Assembly (NCBI RefSeq): GCF_017874625.1
Contig: NZ_JAGIKZ010000002.1
Span: 248,001 to 312,000, forward strand
Direction of reading: 5' to 3'
Length of the DNA: 64,000 nucleotides
Source of the DNA: Cytobacillus eiseniae
GTDB lineage: Bacteria; Bacillota; Bacilli; Bacillales; Cytobacillaceae
Position 1 is the first letter of the stretch. Every line of letters begins with the position of its first letter. Of the stretch, positions 1 through 9,825 are shown piece by piece. The notes under the pieces were generated by a model. It was not told the DNA's origin. It did no database searches and saw only the letters and a program-made list of their open reading frames with translations. Made by a program: the position numbers and the translations under genes.

Positions 1-291
1 GCATTGTTTCTCGATTATTCCAAGGCAGATAAGCCAGAATCGATTAGTGATATTCCGTTAACAGCACTTGTGCCAGCATTTGCAATAAGTGAAATTAAGA
101 CAGCTTTTCAAATTGGGTTTATGATTTTCATTCCATTTCTTGTGATTGATATGATTGTAGCAAGTGTCTTAATGTCCATGGGAATGATGATGCTTCCACC
201 GGTAATGATCTCACTTCCTTTTAAAATACTGTTATTTGTCCTTGTAGATGGCTGGTATTTAGTCGTTAAATCGCTCTTACAAAGCTTTTAA
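1..291 (+). CDS. fliP: Flagellar export apparatus protein FliP, C-terminal part
   Basis: The reading frame is open from the first base of the window and ends at 291, giving the last 96 residues of an integral membrane protein. Two long hydrophobic stretches and the ending [17 protein letters not shown] are typical of FliP, which forms the FliPQR export gate of the flagellar type III secretion system in the cytoplasmic membrane. fliQ, fliR, flhB and flhA follow in the canonical order, which settles the identity. The family is about 220 residues long, so a little over half of the gene lies upstream of the window. Confidence 0.95.
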   Translation, partial: ALFLDYSKADKPESISDIPLTALVPAFAISEIKTAFQIGFMIFIPFLVIDMIVASVLMSMGMMMLPPVMISLPFKILLFVLVDGWYLVVKSLLQSF

Positions 292-308
292 GCAGGTGAA
301 TATAGAAA

Positions 309-578
309 ATGACTCCTGAAACAGTTATATCGATTGCAGAACGCGGCATTATTACTGTATTACTTATATGCGGGCCGCTATTGCTTTTAGCGCTTATTGT
401 TGGGCTAATTGTTAGTATCTTTCAAGCAACAACACAAATTCAAGAACAAACATTAGCCTTTATTCCTAAAATTGTGGCTGTATTAGTAGGGATTGTGTTT
501 TTTGGACCGTGGATGCTTAGCCATCTCCTTTCATATGCGGGCGATATTTTTTCTAACTTAACGAAGTTTGTGGGTTGA
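309..578 (+). CDS. fliQ: Flagellar export apparatus protein FliQ
   Basis: This 89-residue protein begins MTPETVISIAERG and has two predicted membrane helices (about residues 15-38 and 50-73) joined by a short loop carrying the family motif ATTQIQEQTL. Length and topology match FliQ, a small subunit of the FliPQR gate that passes rod, hook and filament subunits across the membrane. The gene starts 17 bases after fliP and ends just before the fliR start, as expected for translationally coupled export genes. Confidence 0.96.
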   Translation: MTPETVISIAERGIITVLLICGPLLLLALIVGLIVSIFQATTQIQEQTLAFIPKIVAVLVGIVFFGPWMLSHLLSYAGDIFSNLTKFVG

Positions 579-579
579 T

Positions 580-1359
580 ATGATGGTAGAATTATTACCC
601 GCTTTTCCAGCATTTTTATTAGTTTTTGTAAGGGTAACATCTTTTTTTCTGATGATGCCCCTTTTTTCATATCGATCAATTCCGACTGCGGCAAAAATTG
701 GCATAGGCTTTTTTATGGCAATGATTATGGTATTCACATTTGATCTACCTGCAATCGAAATAGATCATAATTACTTTTTATTGATAATTAAAGAAGCACT
801 TGTTGGTCTAATGATTGGTTTTATCGCTTACTTGCTATTGTCTGCTATACAAATTGCGGGTGGCTTTATTGATTTTCAGATGGGATTTGCAATTGCAAAT
901 GTGATAGATCCACAGACAGGTGCACAAAGTCCATTAATGGGCCAATATTTATATACGATTGCCCTTCTTTTTTTACTAACAGTAAATGGACATCATCTCA
1001 TGCTGGATGGTGTATTTTATAGTTATCAATTCATTCCGATTGACCAGCCGTGGATTCCTTTCGGAGATCCGAATTTGGCTGAATTTATCATTAAAACATT
1101 CAATTCGATGTTCATTATCGCTTTCCAATTGTCCATTCCAGTAGTGGGTAGTTTGTTTTTAGTTGATATCGCATTGGGAATTGTCGCTAGAACAGTTCCG
1201 CAGCTTAATGTTTTCGTTGTCGGTCTTCCATTAAAAATTGGCGTGAGCTTTATCGTGCTTATCATAGTAATCAGTGTATTAATGATTGTTATTTCTCAAT
1301 TATTTGAAACAATGTTAAGCACAATGCGTGGACTCATGGAATTAATTGGGGGAGCATAG
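580..1359 (+). CDS. fliR: Flagellar export apparatus protein FliR
   Basis: The product has 259 residues, is strongly hydrophobic with several membrane helices, and contains the FliR-type segment GFIDFQMGFAIANVIDPQ in the middle. FliR completes the FliPQR gate of the flagellar secretion system. I take the ATG at 580, two bases after the fliQ stop, because it gives the usual family length; an ATG at 583 and an upstream GTG at 568 overlapping fliQ are alternatives. Only a weak purine-rich site precedes it, so coupling to fliQ translation is likely. flhB follows after three bases. Confidence 0.95.
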   Translation: MMVELLPAFPAFLLVFVRVTSFFLMMPLFSYRSIPTAAKIGIGFFMAMIMVFTFDLPAIEIDHNYFLLIIKEALVGLMIGFIAYLLLSAIQIAGGFIDFQMGFAIANVIDPQTGAQSPLMGQYLYTIALLFLLTVNGHHLMLDGVFYSYQFIPIDQPWIPFGDPNLAEFIIKTFNSMFIIAFQLSIPVVGSLFLVDIALGIVARTVPQLNVFVVGLPLKIGVSFIVLIIVISVLMIVISQLFETMLSTMRGLMELIGGA

Positions 1360-1362
1360 TCA

Positions 1363-2448
1363 ATGAAACAATTATTAACTTTAGACTTACAGTTTTTTGC
1401 TGGAGAGAAAACAGAGAAAGCAACACCGAAGAAACGGCAAGATTCGAGAAAAAAAGGACAGGTTGCTAAAAGCCAAGATGTAAATACCGCCATTGTTTTA
1501 TTAGGCGTCTTCCTTTTTCTCTTGTTTGCCGGGTCATATTTAAAGGATATTATTATTAACCTCATGAAGCATAGCTTTCAAGAATTTATGCTGCTCGAAT
1601 TAACAGAAGTAAATGTTTATACTGTTTTTCTAACGATTTTAAAAGAGCTTGTTGTCCTTCTAGCACCGATTATGGCTGTTGCGATGATTTCCGGTGTGGC
1701 AGCAAATTATATGCAAGTTGGCTTTTTATTTTCAACTGAAACAATTCAGCCGAAATTAGAAAAACTTGACCCAATTAAAGGATTCAAACGAATTTTTTCA
1801 GTGAGAGCGTTAGTAGAACTGCTTAAATCAATGTTGAAAATTGGATTTGTTGGTCTTGTTACTTTTATGGTTTTATGGAGCAGGATTGATGAAATTCTTA
1901 TCTTATCACAGTTATCAGTTGGCGCGGCACTAGCAACTATTGGCGGATTGACAGTGCAAATGGGCATTTTTGCTTCTGCTGCCTTATTATTTCTTTCTTC
2001 ACTTGATTATTTGTATCAGAAGTATGATTTTGAAAAAAACATCCGAATGTCAAAACAAGATATTAAGGATGAATATAAAAATATTGAAGGGGACCCGCTC
2101 ATTAAATCTAAGATTAAGCAAAAACAACGGGAAATGGCGATGAGTCGAATGATGCAGGAGGTTCCTAATGCAGATGTAGTTATTACGAACCCAACTCATT
2201 ATGCTGTTGCATTAAAGTATGACGAAACAAAATCAGATGCACCGTATGTAATTGCTAAAGGGGTTGATTTCGTTGCCCAGAAAATCAAACTTATTGCCAA
2301 AGAAAAAGAGATCATAACTGTTGAAAATAGGCCTCTTGCGAGAGCTTTATATAGTCAGACCGAAATAGGTGACGCCATCCCAGAGGAATTCTTCAAGGCG
2401 GTGGCGGAAATATTAGCCTATGTATATCGAACAAAAAAGAAAATCTAG
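1363..2448 (+). CDS. flhB: Flagellar export specificity switch FlhB
   Basis: This 361-residue membrane protein starts with the conserved Bacillus FlhB N-terminus (LDLQFFAGEKTEKATPKKR). It has four predicted membrane helices and a cytoplasmic C-terminal domain with the autocleavage motif NPTH at residues 276-279. Cleavage between Asn and Pro switches export from rod/hook to filament substrates. A good ribosome binding site (GGGGGAG) lies about 10 bases upstream. Length and all landmarks are normal for the family. Confidence 0.97.
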   Translation: MKQLLTLDLQFFAGEKTEKATPKKRQDSRKKGQVAKSQDVNTAIVLLGVFLFLLFAGSYLKDIIINLMKHSFQEFMLLELTEVNVYTVFLTILKELVVLLAPIMAVAMISGVAANYMQVGFLFSTETIQPKLEKLDPIKGFKRIFSVRALVELLKSMLKIGFVGLVTFMVLWSRIDEILILSQLSVGAALATIGGLTVQMGIFASAALLFLSSLDYLYQKYDFEKNIRMSKQDIKDEYKNIEGDPLIKSKIKQKQREMAMSRMMQEVPNADVVITNPTHYAVALKYDETKSDAPYVIAKGVDFVAQKIKLIAKEKEIITVENRPLARALYSQTEIGDAIPEEFFKAVAEILAYVYRTKKKI

Positions 2449-2544
2449 TAATTTGAAAGATTAAAAGCTGTAGTGCGTAATCGCCTAGAACAGATTTACA
2501 GGTGAGAACGGCGTTTGCGCTTTTCTTAATAGGAGTGGACATAA

Positions 2545-4581
2545 ATGCGGTTAAAAGACTTATCAGTTTTACTGAGCGTAATCTTAATAGTAGCAATGTT
2601 AATCATTCCTTTTCCAACGTGGCTGCTTAGTATTTTAATTCTGATTAATATTACATTGGCTCTTCTTGTCTTAATGACAACAATGAATATGAGTGAGCCA
2701 CTCCAATTTTCGATTTTTCCATCTTTATTGTTATTATTAACATTATTTAGACTTGGCCTGAATGTATCCACAACAAGATCGATTCTTTCTACTGGTGATG
2801 CAGGCGGGGTTGTTCATACTTTTGGTACGTTCGTTGTTGGCGGAAATATTGTAGTTGGACTTGTTGTTTTCTTAATTCTTATTATTATTCAATTTATTGT
2901 TATTACAAAGGGTGCTGAGCGTGTTTCCGAAGTGGCAGCAAGATTTACGCTTGATGCGATGCCAGGGAAACAAATGAGTATTGATGCTGATTTGAATGCG
3001 GGCATCATTTCTGAACAGCAGGCACGAGAACGTCGGGAAAAAGTAAGCAGAGAAGCTGACTTTTACGGTTCAATGGACGGTGCGAGTAAATTTGTTAAAG
3101 GAGATGCGATCGCAGGGATCATTATCGTATTAATCAACTTGATATTCGGGATTGTCATTGGAATGATGCAGCTTGGCTTGCCATTTGCTGAAGCCGCTCA
3201 TCGCTTTTCATTAATGACGGTTGGTGATGGCCTTGTGAGTCAAATACCAGCGCTACTTATATCTACTGCTACAGGGATTGTCGTAACAAGAGCTGCGTCA
3301 GATGGAAATCTTGGTTCAGATATTCTTACGCAATTATTTGCATTTCCAAAGATGTTATATGTGACTGGTGGAACGATCTTTCTACTCGGATTATTTACAC
3401 CTATTAATGATATTCTAACGATTCCGATCGCTGCATTGCTTTGTATCGGCGGGTATATGATTTCCAAAACACCAGAGTCAGGAAAAGAACCTTTGGAAGA
3501 ATTGGAAGATGAAATGGAAGCAGGGGAAATGAAAAGCCCTGAAAATGTCGTTAGTTTATTAAATGTGGATCCGATCGAATTTGAATTTGGCTATGGACTC
3601 ATTCCTCTTGCTGACGCCAATCAAGGTGGAGATTTACTTGATCGGATTGTTATGATTCGCCGGCAGCTTGCAATTGAACTTGGCTTGGTCATTCCAGTTG
3701 TGAGAATTCGTGATAATATTCAACTCCAGCCGAATGAGTATCGACTCAAGATAAAAGGAAATGAAATGGCTCGAGGAGAGCTTTTGCTCGATCATTATTT
3801 AGCAATGAGTCCTGGAATTGAAGACGATTCAATTGAAGGAATTGATACAGTGGAGCCATCCTTTGGACTTCCAGCGAAGTGGATTACTGAAGATATGAAA
3901 GAGCAAGCTGAAATATTTGGTTATACGGTAGTAGATCCACCATCTGTTGTATCTACTCATATTACTGAAGTGATTAAAGGGAATGCCCATGAACTGCTTG
4001 GACGACAAGAAACGAAGCAGCTAATTGATCACTTAAATGAAAGTTATCCAATTTTAGTTGAAGAGGTAACACCAAATCCACTCACGGTAGGTGAGGTTCA
4101 AAAGGTACTTGCTAAGCTTCTAAAAGAGAATGTCTCTATTCGTAATTTACCAATAATATTTGAAACATTGGCGGATTTTGGAAAAGTCACGAGTGACACA
4201 GAATTGCTAACAGAATATGTTCGCCAAGCATTAGCTCGTCAAATTACTAATCAATTTTCTCAAGGAAATGATTCACTAAAAGTTGTAACTCTTTCAGGAA
4301 AAGTGGAAAAGCTAATTGCTGAGGGAATTCAACAAACAGAGCATGGAAACTATTTATCGATCGATCCAACTGTTTCACAAGGCATCCTTGAGTCAATCGC
4401 ATCACAAGTTGAACAATTATCGCTAATGGAACAAACACCAATTGTTCTATGTTCTCCTGCAGTCAGAATGTACACTAGACAATTAACAGAACGGTATTTC
4501 CCACAAATACCAATATTATCTTATAATGAGCTTGAAGCAAATGTTGAAGTACAGAGCGTTGGGGTGGTGAATGTGGAGTGA
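2545..4581 (+). CDS. flhA: Flagellar export apparatus protein FlhA
   Basis: FlhA is the large export-gate subunit. The 678-residue product has an N-terminal membrane domain with about eight helices (roughly residues 1-310), including the conserved cytoplasmic loop with the segment RFTLDAMPGKQMSIDADLN, and a soluble C-terminal domain that receives chaperone-substrate complexes. The ribosome binding site TAGGAG lies seven bases before the ATG. The 96-base gap after flhB holds a hairpin resembling the repeat ends described elsewhere in this window. The stop overlaps the flhF start. Confidence 0.97.
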   Translation: MRLKDLSVLLSVILIVAMLIIPFPTWLLSILILINITLALLVLMTTMNMSEPLQFSIFPSLLLLLTLFRLGLNVSTTRSILSTGDAGGVVHTFGTFVVGGNIVVGLVVFLILIIIQFIVITKGAERVSEVAARFTLDAMPGKQMSIDADLNAGIISEQQARERREKVSREADFYGSMDGASKFVKGDAIAGIIIVLINLIFGIVIGMMQLGLPFAEAAHRFSLMTVGDGLVSQIPALLISTATGIVVTRAASDGNLGSDILTQLFAFPKMLYVTGGTIFLLGLFTPINDILTIPIAALLCIGGYMISKTPESGKEPLEELEDEMEAGEMKSPENVVSLLNVDPIEFEFGYGLIPLADANQGGDLLDRIVMIRRQLAIELGLVIPVVRIRDNIQLQPNEYRLKIKGNEMARGELLLDHYLAMSPGIEDDSIEGIDTVEPSFGLPAKWITEDMKEQAEIFGYTVVDPPSVVSTHITEVIKGNAHELLGRQETKQLIDHLNESYPILVEEVTPNPLTVGEVQKVLAKLLKENVSIRNLPIIFETLADFGKVTSDTELLTEYVRQALARQITNQFSQGNDSLKVVTLSGKVEKLIAEGIQQTEHGNYLSIDPTVSQGILESIASQVEQLSLMEQTPIVLCSPAVRMYTRQLTERYFPQIPILSYNELEANVEVQSVGVVNVE

Positions 4582-5759
4582 AGGTGAAAAAATTTATAGG
4601 CTCTAGCATGTCTGAAGCGATGAAACAAATTCGTGCAGAACTTGGAAGTGAAGCAGTCATCTTAAATTCAAGAGAAGTCGTAACAGGTGGCTTTCTTGGT
4701 TTATTTAAGAAAAGAACAATTGAAGTGATTGCCGCTGTTGATCCAAAATCAACCCAACAGCAAATTCCGACGACTAAGCAAAAGAAAATCATCACTCCAA
4801 TTACAGAGAAAAGTGAATGGAAGCCTCAACCGGTTCCTCAAGATATTCAACCGATCGAGCCAAAACCATCAAGTGATGTAATAAAAGAAATTAGTGAACT
4901 GAAATCTCTAATGAAAACAATGTCTGTTCAGAACAACGGATTTTCACCAGCATACCCTGCAGCAGTACAAATCATGCAAAAGCGTTTAAATGATCAAGAA
5001 ATTGATTCAAGCATACAGGAATCCATTTTAAGCAGTCTTCTTGAAAAATGGTATATTGCAGGTGCAAATGCATCCATTGATAAGGTTTACACTTGGCTTG
5101 AGCAGGAATTAATCAACCGATTGAATGATATTCCTTTCGGCGGGGTATCATTTTCGAAAAAGTATATAAATGTTGTTGGGCCAACAGGTGTTGGAAAAAC
5201 AACGACATTAGCAAAAATTGCTGCCGAATGTGTAATTAATTACAAGAAAAGGGTTGCATTTATCACGACAGATACTTACAGAATTGCAGCCATTGAACAA
5301 TTAAAAACATATGCAAAGATATTAAATATTCCATTAGAAGTGTGTTATACAATTGAAGAATTCAAAAAGGCAACTGAAGCATTTATGGATTATGATCTTG
5401 TTTTAATTGATACTGCCGGAAGAAACTTTAGAAATAAACAGTATGTAGAGGATCTAAAGAAGGTTATTGATTTTGATAAAGATATAGAAACATTATTAGT
5501 TCTTTCTTTAACGGCTAAGCAGCGGGATATGGAAGATATTTACGAACAATTTTCAGCAATTGGAATTGATAAGTTTATTTTTACAAAAGCAGATGAAACA
5601 TCGACATATGGTGCAATGTACAACATGATCAATAAATACAACAAAGGTGTTGCTTATATGACAAATGGTCAAAATGTTCCTGATGATATGATCGCTGCTA
5701 ATCCACATGCTCTTGCGAAAACAATTATTGGGGTCGAGAATAATGAAAGATCAAGCTGA
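4578..5759 (+). CDS. flhF: Flagellar placement GTPase FlhF (SRP-type)
   Basis: This 393-residue SRP-family GTPase controls flagellar number and position. It has an N-terminal basic B-domain, a proline- and glutamine-rich linker (about residues 55-105), a helical N domain and a G domain. The G1 motif GPTGVGKT is at about residues 201-208; DTAGR and the TKAD specificity loop follow. I take the GTG at 4578, which overlaps the flhA stop (GTGA); a GTG at 4584 is possible. The 3' end overlaps flhG, its GTPase activator. At 393 residues it is somewhat longer than the B. subtilis protein, probably because of the linker. Confidence 0.96.
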   Translation: MKVKKFIGSSMSEAMKQIRAELGSEAVILNSREVVTGGFLGLFKKRTIEVIAAVDPKSTQQQIPTTKQKKIITPITEKSEWKPQPVPQDIQPIEPKPSSDVIKEISELKSLMKTMSVQNNGFSPAYPAAVQIMQKRLNDQEIDSSIQESILSSLLEKWYIAGANASIDKVYTWLEQELINRLNDIPFGGVSFSKKYINVVGPTGVGKTTTLAKIAAECVINYKKRVAFITTDTYRIAAIEQLKTYAKILNIPLEVCYTIEEFKKATEAFMDYDLVLIDTAGRNFRNKQYVEDLKKVIDFDKDIETLLVLSLTAKQRDMEDIYEQFSAIGIDKFIFTKADETSTYGAMYNMINKYNKGVAYMTNGQNVPDDMIAANPHALAKTIIGVENNERSS

Positions 5760-6612
5760 AAAACTAAGATTAAGACTTAATGGAAATTCAGAGGTCAAGA
5801 CGCCAAAAACGTTAGCTGTTGTTAGTGGAAAGGGAGGAGTTGGGAAATCAAATTTATCTTTGAGTTTTTCGATTTCTCTCGCTTTAAAGGGCAATAAGGT
5901 TTTGTTATTTGATATGGATATGGGAATGGGCAATTTAGATATATTGATGGGGAAGTCTTCTGAGTATTCGATCGTGGACTTTTTTGAAGGAACGATATCT
6001 TTACGAGAAACAATTATGGAAGGTCCAGAAGGAATGAAGTACATTGCTGGCGGTTCAGGCTTATCTCATTTAGTTGGACTTAATGATGATCTGATCCATT
6101 CCTTTTTAGATGAGCTTTCTGGATTAATTAATGAGTATGATTATGTTATTTTTGATATGGGGGCAGGGGTGTCTGAAGCAACATTAAAATTCATTCTCTC
6201 TGTTCAAGAAATCGTTGTTATTACAACGCCAGAGCCTACCTCAATGACAGATGCATATGCTATTATGAAACATATACATTTAATGGATTCGTCCATTCCT
6301 TTCTATATGATTGTGAACCGATTTCAAACGGAAAAAGAAGGACAGCAAACTTTTTTACGACTATCAAATGTGTTAAAAACTTTTCTTGGAAGAGATGTTT
6401 TCTGCCTTGGCATGGTTCCTGACGATCGTGCCATTCAATTAGCAGTTAGACGACAAATCCCATTTATCTTATTTAATCAAAAGTCAGCTGCTTCAAAATC
6501 AATGAAGCAAATAACGGAAAGATACATGGAAAGACAGTTTTCACAATTGCCATCTACACATACTTCCATTCACTTTGTTTCAAAGCTTAAGAAATTTCTC
6601 TTTGAAAGGTAG
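5743..6612 (+). CDS. flhG: FlhG/YlxH, MinD-like ATPase regulating FlhF
   Basis: The product is a 289-residue MinD/ParA-type ATPase. The deviant Walker A motif GKGGVGKS is at residues 29-36, and DMDMGMGNLD follows in the switch region. Residues 3-9 read DQAEKLR, the N-terminal motif known in FlhG proteins to stimulate the FlhF GTPase. The open frame extends upstream, but the ATG at 5743 gives exactly this conserved N-terminus and overlaps the last bases of flhF, so I chose it. FlhG sets flagellar number and pattern together with FlhF. Confidence 0.95.
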   Translation: MKDQAEKLRLRLNGNSEVKTPKTLAVVSGKGGVGKSNLSLSFSISLALKGNKVLLFDMDMGMGNLDILMGKSSEYSIVDFFEGTISLRETIMEGPEGMKYIAGGSGLSHLVGLNDDLIHSFLDELSGLINEYDYVIFDMGAGVSEATLKFILSVQEIVVITTPEPTSMTDAYAIMKHIHLMDSSIPFYMIVNRFQTEKEGQQTFLRLSNVLKTFLGRDVFCLGMVPDDRAIQLAVRRQIPFILFNQKSAASKSMKQITERYMERQFSQLPSTHTSIHFVSKLKKFLFER

Positions 6613-6621
6613 GAGATCAGC

Positions 6622-7722
6622 ATGACTAAAATAAGTGTCCTCGTAGTGGATGATTCGGCATTTATGAGGAAACTCATTTCTGATTTTCTATCGGAGGATT
6701 CCCGGATCGAAATTATCGGGACTGCAAGAAATGGAAAAGATTGCATCGATAAATTAAAAGTACTAAAACCAGATGTTATTACAATGGATGTTGAAATGCC
6801 ATTATTAAATGGGATAGATGCATTAAAAATAATTATGAAGAATGCCCCTGTGCCAGTTATTATGCTCTCAAGTACTACGAAAGAAGGAGCAGAGAATACG
6901 ATAGTAGCTATGCAAAATGGAGCCATCGACTTTATTGCGAAACCTTCAGGAGCGATCTCCCTTGATTTACACAAAATCAAGGAAGAATTAATACAGAAAA
7001 TCATTTCAGCTAGTAAAGTGAATCGTAAACAATTAGTTAAATTAACAAATGATAAATATTTATCTACTACTAAGGCTGAAAGTTATAGTAAAATAGAACT
7101 GCATGAGAATAAGCAGCAAGTAAATAAGTCACTTGTTAAGTGGAATCAAGCATCAAAAAAACTAATATGCATTGGCACTTCCACTGGTGGGCCAAGAGCT
7201 CTTCAAAATGTACTAACAAAATTACCAGCCAATATAGATGCGGGTATTTTAATTGTTCAGCATATGCCAGCAGGATTTACTAAGTCTTTAGCAACACGAT
7301 TAGATTCACTATGCATGATTTCTGTTAAATAAGCGACAAATGGGGAAATCGTCCAAAAGGGAACAGCTTATATCGCTCCTGGCGGGTTCCATATGAGAAC
7401 AATCCAAAAGGGACCGAATATCGTGATAAGTCTTGACCAAACAGAGGCAAGAAATGGCCATAGACCAGCAGTCGATACATTATTTGAATCCATTAGTGAG
7501 ATACAGCAGTATTCGAAGATAGCTGTAATAATGACTGGTATGGGTTCAGATGGGGCGAAGGGCTTACAAGTATTGAAGCAAAGTGGCTCAGTGAAAGCAA
7601 TCGCTGAATCAAAGGAAACATCAATCGTTTTTGGAATGCCAAAAGCTGCAATTGCAACGAATTTAATTGATGATATACAAGATGTAGAAAATATTGCACA
7701 AACAATTTTGAAATATGTTTAA
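6622..7722 (+). pseudogene. cheB: cheB, chemotaxis methylesterase, interrupted by an in-frame TAA
   Basis: The frame encodes a full CheB, the response-regulator methylesterase that removes methyl groups from chemoreceptors. It has a receiver domain with phospho-acceptor Asp56, a linker, and an esterase domain with catalytic Ser187 (GTSTGGP), His214 (VQHMP) and Asp310 (GMGSDGA). Codon 237 (7330-7332) is TAA, in the same frame as both halves, where the family normally has Glu in a VKEA..GE segment; one G-to-T change in GAA explains it. Without readthrough the product lacks the catalytic Asp. An internal ATG at 7393 would yield only a C-terminal fragment. It may be a real null mutation or a sequencing error. 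cheA follows directly. Confidence 0.85.
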
Positions 7723-7742
7723 TGCCGAGGGGTGTAGGCCAG

Positions 7743-9800
7743 ATGGATATGAATCAGTATTTAGAGGTGTTTATAGAAGAAAGCAAGGAGCATTTACAGG
7801 CATGTAATGAACAACTTCTTGAATTGGAGAAGAATCCAGAGGATATTGCTATTGTTAATGAGATTTTCCGTTCAGCTCATACATTAAAAGGAATGTCTGC
7901 GACGATGGGCTATGAAGATTTAGCTAAGTTAACACATCAAATGGAAAATGTCCTTGATGCAATCAGAAACGGCAAGATTAAATTTAATCCAGAAATATTA
8001 GATGTCGTATTTCTAGCGGTCGATGATTTAGAAGCAATGGTGCAATCAATCGCTGACGGTGGAGATGGAAAAAGAGATGTTTCAAATGTGGTGGCCAAAT
8101 TATTGTTAATTGAAAATGGTGAGAGTCCTGCAAATGCTGAGGCAAAGAAAGAAGTAGCTGTTGCGATTGCTGAAAAACCACAAGCGGCTAAAAGTGAATA
8201 TGATGAATTTGAATTAACGGTTCTTCAACAATCACGTGACCAAGGATTTGAAACATACGAAATTACGGTTGCCTTACGAGATGACTGCCTATTAAAAGCT
8301 GCTCGAGTATTTATGATCTTTGAAATTCTTGAGAAGATTGGTGAAGTAATTAAGGCAAACCCTTCTGTGGATCAATTAGAAGAGGAAAATTTTGATCAAG
8401 AATTTACAATAACAATTGTATCGAAAGAAAGTAATCATGATATTCAAAAGAAAATAATGAAGGTTTCTGAAGTAGATCGTGTAGATGTTAATATCATATC
8501 TTTAGAAAACCTTCGTCAATATGAAGAGCAAGAAGTAACTGATGTGACACCTGAAAAAAATAATCATGTAGAAATAGAGAATACTAGTAATGAAGATCAA
8601 GAGAGCAAGCCAGAAGATAAAAAGGCTGCCAATACGACAAAACACTCTAGCAGCAAAACAATTCGTGTAAATATTGAAAGATTGGACATCCTATTAAACT
8701 TATTCGAAGAATTAGTGATTGATCGTGGACGTCTAGAACAAATTTCAAGGGATTTGAATAACCAAGAACTACATGAAACTGTAGAGCGTATGTCTAGAAC
8801 GACTGGTGATTTACAAAATATTATTTTAAATATGCGTATGGTTCCAGTAGAAACAGTCTTTAATCGCTTCCCACGAATGGTTCGTCAATTAGCACGTGAT
8901 TTAAATAAAAAGATAGATCTTGAAATTATTGGGGCAGAAACAGAATTAGATCGAACAGTTATCGATGAGATTGGTGATCCTCTTGTTCATTTAATTAGAA
9001 ATGCACTTGATCATGGTGTAGAGACGCCAGAGGAACGGAAAGCAAATGGAAAGAGTGAAGTTGGAACTGTTGTTCTCAAGGCTTATCATAGCGGAAACCA
9101 TGTATTCATAGAAATTGAAGATGATGGTGCGGGAATCAGCCGTGATAAAGTTTTAAGTAAAGCCTTAAGCAAGGGCATTGTAACAGAGCAAGCTGCAGCA
9201 TCGATGACCGATAGTCAAGTGTATGAATTGATTCTTGCTTCTGGATTTTCAACAGCTGATAAAATTTCTGCAGTTTCAGGACGAGGAGTAGGCTTAGATG
9301 TAGTTAAGAGCACAATTGAATCATTAGGTGGATCCATTTCAATTGAATCAAAACTTGGACAAGGGTCTGTATTCTCTATTCAATTGCCATTAACTTTATC
9401 AATCATTTCTGTCATGTTAACTGAAATTCAACAAGAAAAATTTGCTATTCCACTTTCTTCAATTATTGAAACAGCTATTGTAAAGAAAACGGATATTCTA
9501 AATGCACATAATCAGCAAGTAATTGATTTCAGGGGCAAAGTTGTTCCTGTATTATTCTTGAACGAAATATTTGAAGTGCCAGTATTTGAAGAATTAGAGG
9601 ACGAATTCTACTCTGTTGTTATTGTTAGAAAAGGGGATAAGATGGCAGGACTTGTTGTTGATTCCTTTATCGGGCAACAGGAAGTTGTCCTTAAATCACT
9701 AGGCAATTATTTAACTAATGTATTTGCGATTTCTGGCGCGACCATTCTTGGGGATGGACAAGTGGCTTTAATCGTTGACTGTAATGCATTAATTAAATAG
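7743..9800 (+). CDS. cheA: Chemotaxis histidine kinase CheA
   Basis: CheA is the kinase that couples receptors to CheY and CheB. The 685-residue protein has the domain order HPt with phospho-His46 in FRSAHTLKG, a P2 response-regulator docking region, the P3 dimerisation helices, the ATP-binding domain (NALDHGVETPEER, then DDGAGI and SGRGVGLDVV) and a C-terminal CheW-like domain. The open frame begins at 7722, but the ATG at 7743 has an AGGGGTG site eight bases upstream and gives the usual MDMNQYL start. The gene follows cheB closely. Confidence 0.97.
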   Translation: MDMNQYLEVFIEESKEHLQACNEQLLELEKNPEDIAIVNEIFRSAHTLKGMSATMGYEDLAKLTHQMENVLDAIRNGKIKFNPEILDVVFLAVDDLEAMVQSIADGGDGKRDVSNVVAKLLLIENGESPANAEAKKEVAVAIAEKPQAAKSEYDEFELTVLQQSRDQGFETYEITVALRDDCLLKAARVFMIFEILEKIGEVIKANPSVDQLEEENFDQEFTITIVSKESNHDIQKKIMKVSEVDRVDVNIISLENLRQYEEQEVTDVTPEKNNHVEIENTSNEDQESKPEDKKAANTTKHSSSKTIRVNIERLDILLNLFEELVIDRGRLEQISRDLNNQELHETVERMSRTTGDLQNIILNMRMVPVETVFNRFPRMVRQLARDLNKKIDLEIIGAETELDRTVIDEIGDPLVHLIRNALDHGVETPEERKANGKSEVGTVVLKAYHSGNHVFIEIEDDGAGISRDKVLSKALSKGIVTEQAAASMTDSQVYELILASGFSTADKISAVSGRGVGLDVVKSTIESLGGSISIESKLGQGSVFSIQLPLTLSIISVMLTEIQQEKFAIPLSSIIETAIVKKTDILNAHNQQVIDFRGKVVPVLFLNEIFEVPVFEELEDEFYSVVIVRKGDKMAGLVVDSFIGQQEVVLKSLGNYLTNVFAISGATILGDGQVALIVDCNALIK

Positions 9801-9825
9801 AAACAAATGAGGGGGTGTACAATAA

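Noticed and set aside
1363-1410. FlhB N-terminus LDLQFFA resembles some phage capsid starts
   Set aside because: The sequence is normal for Bacillus FlhB and the rest of the protein is clearly FlhB.
6570-7004. Minus-strand open frame over the start of cheB
   Set aside because: It is opposite the conserved receiver domain and has no independent evidence.
7330-7395. Frameshift or programmed recoding in cheB
   Set aside because: Both halves are in the same frame, so it is a nonsense codon and not a frameshift; no recoding signal is visible.
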